Assembly: GCA_030761205.1 (NCBI GenBank)
Contig: JAULJL010000041.1
Coordinates: 506,001 to 570,000 of the forward strand
Origin: Fremontodendron californicum
Lineage: Eukaryota > Streptophyta > Magnoliopsida > Malvales > Malvaceae
DNA length: 64,000 nucleotides
Direction: 5' to 3'
Position numbers and translations under genes: made by a program. The notes under the pieces were generated by a model that saw only the letters and a program-made list of their open reading frames with translations, was not told the origin of the DNA and made no database searches. Shown one piece after another: positions 57,140 through 64,000 of the stretch; positions within the stretch are counted from its first letter, which is position 1, and every line of letters starts with the position of its first letter.

Positions 57140-57151
57140 TGGTATCAAAGC
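57140..57151 (+). other. Primer-binding site
   Basis: TGGTATCAAAGC, one change from the initiator-methionine tRNA complement TGGTATCAGAGC, two bases after the LTR end. Confidence 0.85.
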
Positions 57152-57892
57152 TTAGGAACCAATCAGGTCAAATCTTTTTATCTTCTTTACCATAGGGTAT
57201 TGGAGTTTTTCTCAACTTTTTTTTGTTTTGGGGTTTCAGACATACTTGTCATAGGGGTTATAGCTTTAGGCTTTCTTTGTCTAATAGTTATAGTTTTTAG
57301 GACAGTTTTTGTTTGGGGTTTCAATCTTGAAAAGTGGTTTAAATCAAGATTTCGTTTCTTGATTTCTTGATCAATTAAAATTTATTCTTATTGATTCTTG
57401 ATCCGAATCTTAAAAAAAAAAAAATTCAAAGGAGCATTCGAACAGTCCCAAGAAAGAAAAAAAAAAGTTCATCCGAGATTTCAAGAAAATCAAGAAGTCT
57501 CGTTCTTGAAAAAAAAAAGAAAGAAAAGTGTTCGAACGACAAGAAAAAGGAAGAAAGATTCGAAAAAGATTAAGGAAAATAGGAAAGATTTGAATTCTTG
57601 GTCATCTTGTTCTTGATTTTTACTTGTTTTACCTTCTTACTAATTGTTTCTTGTTTCTTGAGTCTTTTGCTAGGTAGAATTAAGCAAGTGGAGTTCTTGA
57701 AGAGTTCTTCTAGTTCCTAAAGAACCTGAAAGAGGAAATAGAGTGGTAAAAGGCAAGAGTAAGTAAGTTTATTAAAGAAAAAGCCTAAAAGAGTGCAAAC
57801 AAGAGTTGGAGTGATATCTTAATTGAGTGTAAACACTAAGGGAGTGTGTGAGTTTATTTATCACTAACAATTTGTTTTTAGCAACTTCAAAG

Positions 57893-59620
57893 ATGTATCA
57901 CAAGAGTGACTCAACACCTAAAAAGAAGGTGGATAGCTTATCCTCTATGTTGCATGCTATGCAACAAGAATCTGAATGCTTAAAATTGGTGTTGGAGGAG
58001 ATGAGAGATAGGATGGGTCAACAAGAGGTAGTGAATAGAAATCTACAAGATCCCGTGGTAGGTGAGTCTCTTGTTGCAAGGTATTCTCTCAATACGCAAT
58101 TTAATATAGATGATATGGTGCAGCGGAGAGAGAACATATTTCGTACTAGATGTTTTGTAAATGATAGAGTATGTAGTATGATTATTGATGGAAAAAGTTG
58201 CAATAATATAGCTAGTACCATCCTAGTTGAGAAGTTGAGCTTACCTTTACTAGAACATCCCAAACCTTATAAGTTGCAATGGTTGACTGAATGTGGGGAG
58301 GTAGAGGTTAATAAGCAGGTTTTGGTAGCTTTTACCATTGGGAGGTATAGTGATGAGGTGCTTTGTGATGTAGTACCTATGCATACTAGCCATATTTTGT
58401 TGGGGAGGCCGTGGCAGTATAATAGGAGGGTAATTCATGATGAGTTTAGGAATAGGTATAGCTTTGTAAATGATGGAAAAACAATCAAGCTTGTTCCTTT
58501 AACTCCAAAACAGGTCTATGAGGACCAATTGAAATTAAAGCTGAAAAATGAGAGTGAGCAAAAAAGAAAGAGTGAGGCCGAAACAGAAGAAAGAAACATG
58601 AGAGAAAAGAAAAGAGAGAGTGTGGCCGAAACACATGAGAAAAAAATAGAAGTGACTGAAAAAAAGAGAATGATGCCACAAGAGAGAAAAGAAAAGACAA
58701 AGAAGAGTTTCTATGCAAAAGAGAGTGAGGTTTTTACTAATGATCAAACTAACAACCCTCTTCCTAGTTTGTCTTTTTCTTTATTGCAGGTGTTCAAGCA
58801 TGTATTTCCAAAGGGGAAGCCGAATGGGTTGCCTTCAATACAAGGTATTGGGCATCCAATTGAGATTGAGCATTCACTTGATTTTGTACTACCTAACATT
58901 GATACAAGCAAGGTATGTACTTCCTATGCTACTTGTTACAAGCAAGGTAAGGGAAACATTGATTCTGATGTTTTACCAATGAGGTATGTATTTCATGCTT
59001 TTAAGAGTGCTCAAATACTTAGTTTTGAATACATGCAAGGTTTATATGTCAATAATACTGATTTTTCTTATTTATACATGGCATATGATAAATATGATTT
59101 GTGTTTTAGGGAACTATGTGCAATTGCTACTATTAGAGAAAGATTATGTTCTACACTTGTGTTAGCATTACCTAACTTTAATAAGACTTTTAAAATTGAA
59201 TGTGATACGACATGGATAAGGATGGTTTTGTTGCAAGATAGACGTTCCATAGCTTTCTTTAAAGAGAAGCTGTCCAAATCCTTGAGAACATTAATGCTAA
59301 TGCTTCTAAAGTGGATTTTCAAGGTGAGTCTAATATTTTTACTACTTTTATTGTTTCTGATCTTTCTCCTTATAATGCAGGCGATGATTCGAGGTCGAAT
59401 CATTTCGAGGAAAGGGGGAATGATGGGATCCAAGATGGACCAAGTTTTCAAGAAGCAATACAAGGATTCCACTTGGGCCGAATCAAGGAAGCAATGCAAG
59501 GAAAGGACTTGGGCAGAATCTACAAGTCTTTTAAGCAAGGCCAAGACATTCAAGATGGGCTTGAATGAAGAGGAACCAGCTTTGTTTCATGTGATCCAAG
59601 TTTTACAAGTGGCGGCATAA
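57893..59620 (+). CDS. Shuffled Gag-Pol-like ORF of the young element
   Basis: A 575-residue ORF from the ATG at 57893 (AAGATGTATCAC). Longer readings upstream need a non-ATG start. In order it has a short coiled-coil-like N-terminus, a retropepsin-like region (CSMIIDGKSCNNIAST...SHILLGRPWQYNRRV), a long Lys/Glu coiled-coil segment (about residues 215-285), a piece of the reverse-transcriptase start (KGKPNGLPSIQGIGH), a fragment resembling the linker before integrase (YVNNTDFSYLYMAY), an RNase H start (NKTFKIECDTTW, RRSIAFFKEKLS) and then a hydrophobic run into the 3' LTR, where it stops. The protease motif reads D-G-K instead of D-[ST]-G. The linker lying before RNase H is out of normal order, so the interior is rearranged. 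Whether the ORF is translated is unknown. Confidence 0.75.
   Translation: MYHKSDSTPKKKVDSLSSMLHAMQQESECLKLVLEEMRDRMGQQEVVNRNLQDPVVGESLVARYSLNTQFNIDDMVQRRENIFRTRCFVNDRVCSMIIDGKSCNNIASTILVEKLSLPLLEHPKPYKLQWLTECGEVEVNKQVLVAFTIGRYSDEVLCDVVPMHTSHILLGRPWQYNRRVIHDEFRNRYSFVNDGKTIKLVPLTPKQVYEDQLKLKLKNESEQKRKSEAETEERNMREKKRESVAETHEKKIEVTEKKRMMPQERKEKTKKSFYAKESEVFTNDQTNNPLPSLSFSLLQVFKHVFPKGKPNGLPSIQGIGHPIEIEHSLDFVLPNIDTSKVCTSYATCYKQGKGNIDSDVLPMRYVFHAFKSAQILSFEYMQGLYVNNTDFSYLYMAYDKYDLCFRELCAIATIRERLCSTLVLALPNFNKTFKIECDTTWIRMVLLQDRRSIAFFKEKLSKSLRTLMLMLLKWIFKVSLIFLLLLLFLIFLLIMQAMIRGRIISRKGGMMGSKMDQVFKKQYKDSTWAESRKQCKERTWAESTSLLSKAKTFKMGLNEEEPALFHVIQVLQVAA
59409..59420 (+). other. Polypurine tract
   Basis: GGAAAGGGGGAA directly before the 3' LTR start TGATGGG. 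Confidence 0.85.
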
Positions 59621-60223
59621 GGCTTAATGAAGTGGACTTGTTCATTAAATGACATGGCAAGGGTGGGGACCAATTCATTAAAATATGTGGTGCCTATTAA
59701 ATGAGTATTTGGGCTTGTGTTAAGTTTTTATTTAGTTTAGGATTTTGGGCCTGACTTGTGTAACATGTCCAATAAGGTTGTGTAGACTACCCTCACTAAA
59801 CTATTGGGCATCTTTTAAATTTAATTAGGATTGGGCTTGAGCATGTTCAGCCCATATTTTACTTATTATTAGGTTAGCTGATTAGGGTTATTGTAGAGAG
59901 GCTATAAATATATGTCTTAGCTGCCTACATCAATTATCTTTTGATCAATTAAGTCTGATTTTATTCAGTGAGAGTTTTCTCTTTTTAGTTCTTGACAGAA
60001 CTTAGGAACTTATCAAAGAATTATTTCTTTGTGGCGTTCAACCTATCAAACTTAGGTTCTTGAAACGAGAGTTCTTAGGGTCTAGCTTACATGTTTAATC
60101 TAGGTTCTTTGAAACAGGCTTTCTAAAGGTTTAAGTTTTCTTTGCCTGAATCTTGGCTTTTCTGGGTTAGGTATTTCAATTTGTTAGTGGGTTCAAAGGG
60201 TTTAACCCCTAGGGTTCACATCA
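59421..60223 (+). repeat. 3' LTR (803 bp)
   Basis: Same length as the 5' LTR, with about six substitutions and no indel noticed. Confidence 0.95.
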
Positions 60224-60407
60224 ATGAAAAAAAAAAACTCTCTCACAATATGTAATTTTGTTCGAAAATAATTATAATTATTAAATTTTGTTTGGTAACA
60301 AGAATAGAAAATGAAAAAGATGAAATTTTTTAACTATATTTGTTATTTGAGTTCGTGTTTAATTATAGTAGAATTTTTAACTCTACAAGTGAGATTAACA
60401 GACTGAC

Positions 60408-60802
60408 TGATGCCGGATAGGAAATGAAAAGCAAATGACAAGAACAAGCTCAAGACATAATTCGATATACCTTAGGAATCCATCCAAGATGTAACAAGTG
60501 AAGAGAGAACTCAATCTTGAGTTGCTATAAGAAAATAATATATTACTCAACAATGGCTTGCTTACAACTATCACCAAGGCACCTATTTATACTAATTTTG
60601 ATACAAACCCCTTTACCTCTCCTAAATTAAGCATTAATTAGTAATAATTAAGATTACGAGAATCTAAAATGGCTTCACAATTTTCTAGCATTGAAAACTA
60701 AAATCTTATCTTTTTAAGAACTATTCAAAGACTCTTGACTAATGATTCAATGAATCATGTAACTCCCATTTATTATTTGTTTATTACTAGAATACTCCAT
60801 CA
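60408..60802 (-). repeat. 3' LTR of a minus-strand Gypsy-type element
   Basis: On the minus strand it begins TGATGGAGTATTC right after the tract CCGGGGGAGAA and ends CCGGCATCA. 395 bp. No matching 5' LTR lies in the window. Confidence 0.75.
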
Positions 60803-62460
60803 TTCTCCCCCGGTTGGAAAAAGACTTGTTCTCAAGTCGGGCTCTTCTTCTTCCAAAAGTATGAGTGCTTATGCATCATCAGAGTGATCCATAATGTGGA
60901 GAAACTGAGACTTAGCGAGAAAAGAATCCCCTTTTCTATCTGAAGTTTTAGGTTTGTTCTCAACTCTACAAAGCGCCAATGTGATCTTGATACCATCCTT
61001 GATGAAGGAGTAAGTGTTCTTAAATCCGTCATGAAGCACTTTTCGATTGTACAACCATGGTCGCCCAAGAAGTAAATGACATGCGTCCACAGGAACCACG
61101 TCATACAAAATCTCATCCTTATAGTGTTGACCAATTGAGAATTGAACCAAACATCGTTTGTTGACATGTACCTCATTGCCTTTCTTGAGCCAAGAGAGCT
61201 TGTAAGGTTCCGGATAGTTCTCTACCTCGAGTTGTAATTTTTTTTTACCATGGTAGTAGAAATCACATTCTCACAACTCCTGCTGTCAATGATGACTGTG
61301 CACACCTTACCATGCGAAGTACAACCGGTGAGGAAAACATTGTGGTGAAGCCACTTATCTTCTTCAACATGTGTGGACTTCAAGATGCGTTGAACGACAA
61401 GTACCTCTCCTTGATAACCATAAGTGATTTCTTCCTGTTCACCTTCGTTGTCATCATCAAGATAAGAATCAAACACTGGCTCATCTTCACCCTATTCTAC
61501 AAAAGATACGATTCTCCTATTTGGACACTCCGAAGCAATGTGGTCGAATCCTCGACACTTAAGGCATTGTTTTGAGGTAGTGCTAGAATTGTCTTGAAGG
61601 TTGCCTCCTAGTTTGAAGAAGTAGCCTTATTAGCTGGCAAAATTTTTTAGAAGTTTAGGCACTCTCCCAGTTAGAGACTTCCTCTTTACTTGGGGCTTTA
61701 CGAGCACCTTTCTCCTTTAATTAATTCTCCACTCGAATTGCCAACTTGCAAACATCACCAAAAGTCCAATAAGGTTGTAATTGGATAATATTGCCAATAT
61801 CTGGATGAAAACCGCCAAGATATCGAGTGATCATTTGCTCCTCGGGCTCCATGACATCACATTTCATCATAAGATGCTAAAATTCAGCAATGTACTGCTC
61901 TACGGGCAACTTTTCTTGTTTGAAGCTATGGAATTGATAAAAACAATCTTGCTTATAGCTTGTGGGAAGAAACTTCTTTTTAAGCTCATTTTTCATCTTT
62001 TCTCACGTCACAATCCGCCGCTTTCCTTCACGATCCCTTCGCTTCTTTAAATTTTCCCACCAAATTGAGGCATGCTTCGTCAACTTGATGACTACCAATT
62101 TGACCTTCTTGCTTTCCGAAATACTCTTGTAATCAAAGACACGTTCGACTGTAGCTAACCAATCGATGAATCTTCTAGATGTAATGGACCTTCAAAGTTG
62201 AGAATGTCTACTTTAACACCATAATCTATGTAAAAAACACGCTGCCTTTGACTAAGTCGAAAAAAAGCCCTCTCACTAGATGAATCAGATTCATCATTAT
62301 GAAAAGGGTTAGTCTCCTCCTCTTCCTCGCCATTTTTCGAACCATGATGTTGATCATCATGGTGTACAGCTTGGAGACGCTCAAGCTGTTGTTGGAGTTA
62401 CTGCACTTGCCTTCTCAATTCATCCATTTTGATATCTCGGAGATCATGTGCATGGGCAAT
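60803..62460 (-). pseudogene. Gag and protease of a decayed Gypsy-type element
   Basis: Read from about 62460 downward. An N-terminal coiled coil (QQLERL) leads to a retrotransposon Gag domain (ATVERVFDYKSI, VVIKLTKHASIWWENL, VEQYIAEF, RYLGG). A CCHC knuckle follows (CLKCRGFDHIASEC, about 61520-61570), then a protease-like region (CTVIIDSRSCENV; CHLLLGRPWLYNRKV) at about 61330-60980. Stops and frame changes are present. The polypurine tract and 3' LTR come right after the protease region, so reverse transcriptase, RNase H and integrase were deleted. Confidence 0.85.
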
Positions 62461-62469
62461 CAGATAAGT

Positions 62470-63925
62470 CATAAAATACACATTTTATACCCTTTCTATT
62501 CTTAGTTTTAGTTATGTCTTAGATCTTTATCTTGTTTACTTATATTATGTTTTTGAATTTTAGATACAATAAGGAGAATGAAGTCAAAATATGTCAATAA
62601 TGATGGTAAAGAGCTTACAAAATCATAATCACAAGATGGAAGAAGACTTGGGAGTCAAAAAGATCAATTTCTAGTTGCAAAGTAAGAAGGTAGATTTGAT
62701 CTCCGGATCTTGTTGCAAGGAAAACATGATGTTAAATTCCTTATTTAAAGAAAATTCCCATTTGACTTTTGAATCTGACTTGAATACCTTTCCAAAGGTA
62801 GTTTACACGCCCAAATCGGACAAGAAATGGTCATCCAAATCAGCCGAAGAAGTGCAAGATGATGCAGCAGAAAAATGGGAGACAGAATGCCCAGCGCCGC
62901 GGCGCCAATAATTTGGGAAAATCACGTGAAAACTTGCCAAAAACGCAATTTTCTGCCTCCAAGCTTACTTCTGCGGCAAGGACTTGTTCCAGGGTTTTAA
63001 AACTCTATAAATACCATCTTTTGAGCCACAAACTAGACATCTTTTGAGGAGACTCAAAGATCATCATTATTCTTCTTCTTCTCCTCCTCCATTCTTTTAT
63101 TTTCTTTTTAGTTTCATGTATATATTATTTATGCGTATGCTAGGCTAAACTTCTTTTTGGTTAAGGGTGATCTCAAAGCCCTAGAACATGTTGTGTAATT
63201 GATTTTCATAATCTATCTATCATTATTTTTCTATCAAAGTTGCTTGTGTTCTTCTATAAGAATTGTTCATGATGTTGTCTTGATTTGTTTAGGTTGCAAA
63301 CTAGATATATCTTGATAATTATCTAATGCTAGTTTAGGAGTCTTGATCCATGTAATTGTCTTGATTTCCTATTCATAAGTGGCAATTTATGATTAATGAT
63401 TATGGTCAAGTTTTCGCTAATTGCAAAGTGGAACATAATCTAAGTTAAAGAATTCATGTTCATGCTTTTGTTGCTTAGATCAACCTATATTTCTCATCAT
63501 AAATCTGCTGTCAAATTAAATTTAGAGATGTTCATCCTAGGCGTTCATCTTGCTTAATGACAAACTAAGAAAGGATTGGGGTAACACGGGAGGTTATTAT
63601 CTACGGTTGTTAATTTTGATAGTTAATTGATGTTGATAGATCTGAATATTGATTCTCAATGATGTCTAGTGGTGGAGAATGAGCCTTTAGCCATATTTCT
63701 CTTATATTTAATTTCATCTTATTTATTTGCTTCTTACTTTTCTTGCTCTCTTAAAACTCTTTCAAAAACCCCCTTTTCTTTTATTGTTATTGAATTTAAG
63801 TTTTAAACTAGTAATTTATAAACTAAAAACCAATCTCTATGGATTCGACCCTTGCATGCTACTTTACTATAATTGATCATATTAATTGCAAGGTTTAATA
63901 AAGATACACTCTTTTGGGTGCATCA
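62470..63925 (+). repeat. 5' LTR of another retrotransposon (element leaves the window)
   Basis: The start is an estimate, where the minus-strand gag sequence stops. The end is GGTGCATCA at 63925, followed by the primer site. A TATA word (CTATAAATA, 63004-63012) and a later TTCTTCTTCTTCTCC leader fit an LTR promoter. Most of its coding part lies beyond 64000. Confidence 0.6.
63004..63012 (+). promoter_or_regulatory. TATA box in the right-hand LTR
   Basis: CTATAAATA in the middle of the presumed LTR, with a GC-containing upstream segment. Confidence 0.6.
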
Positions 63926-63930
63926 AATTT

Positions 63931-63951
63931 TTGGCACCGTTGTGGGGGAAC
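63931..63951 (+). other. Primer-binding site of the right-hand retrotransposon
   Basis: TTGGCACCGTTGTGGGGGAA resembles the TGGCGCCGTTGCCGGGGA primer site seen in many plant Gypsy-type elements, with a few changes. Confidence 0.7.
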
Positions 63952-64000
63952 GCTTTCTTTAGTTTATTTGTTACTTGGTTTATTCTTATTTTCAGTTGTA

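Larger units (their letters stand above)
56335..60223 (+). mobile_element. Young non-autonomous Ty3/Gypsy-type LTR retrotransposon
   Basis: Two 803-bp LTRs (56335-57137 and 59421-60223) begin TGATGGGATCC and end GGGTTCACATCA. They differ at about six positions by eye. A perfect 5-bp duplication ATGAA flanks the element (56330-56334 and 60224-60228). The primer site TGGTATCAAAGC (57140) and the polypurine tract GGAAAGGGGGAA (59409-59420) are in place. The 2.3-kb interior has one long ORF with protease-like and RNase H-like pieces only. Reverse transcriptase and integrase are absent, so it must have been moved by enzymes from a relative. Confidence 0.95.

Noticed and set aside
57140..57151. tRNA-like sequence
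   Set aside because: Only the 12-base primer-binding complement is present, with no cloverleaf.

Overview
This window looks like nuclear DNA from a flowering plant, most likely a eudicot. The genes have several exons with GT-AG introns. The intergenic DNA is very AT-rich. The mobile elements are typical of plants: a Mutator-like element, a CACTA element, hAT and Tourist-type MITEs, and Copia and Gypsy retrotransposons. The plant-mobile-domain element suggests, but does not prove, a Malvaceae genome such as cotton. No bacterial, organellar, rRNA, tRNA or CRISPR signal was seen.

Host genes, left to right: a single-exon plastid-type protein of unknown function (DUF7804-like, 2599-3297, +); a seven-exon nuclear-type protein of unknown function (17372-21114, +); an eight-exon U-box E3 ligase of the PUB62 type (30873 down to 23312, -); a partial membrane protein of the DUF7356 type (32581-35018, +); a small Cys/His-rich protein (37469 down to 37143, -); and an F-box/LRR gene (52692-54588, +) beside two decayed tandem relatives. 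Exon joins were chosen by splice dinucleotides and exact phase continuity.

Mobile DNA fills most of the rest. A 6.6-kb Mutator-like element (5837-12473) has about 450-bp inverted ends and a perfect 9-bp target duplication. It carries a broken transposase and an apparently intact GRF zinc-finger gene. A second inverted-repeat element (about 13320-16845) carries a decayed plant-mobile-domain gene, split by a 220-bp hAT-type MITE, and its ends are built of palindromes. A 5.4-kb CACTA element (39463-44910) carries pieces of a host protein-kinase gene. A Copia remnant lies at 45020-47812. A very young 3.9-kb Gypsy-type element (56335-60223) has near-identical 803-bp LTRs but lacks most of its enzymes. 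A decayed relative (60408-about 62460, -) and the 5' LTR of another element (about 62470-63925) close the window.

The most interesting structures are these. The 4-kb intron that splits the U-box of the PUB62-type gene holds the 5' parts of two unrelated genes, a PPR gene and a PMT methyltransferase gene, arranged head to head as if one divergent gene pair had been copied in. The CACTA element carries a captured kinase fragment. About ten copies of one roughly 180-bp MITE cluster in and beside the host genes, including an inverted pair in the F-box intron that should fold into a long hairpin. The recently active Gypsy element is shuffled and enzyme-poor.
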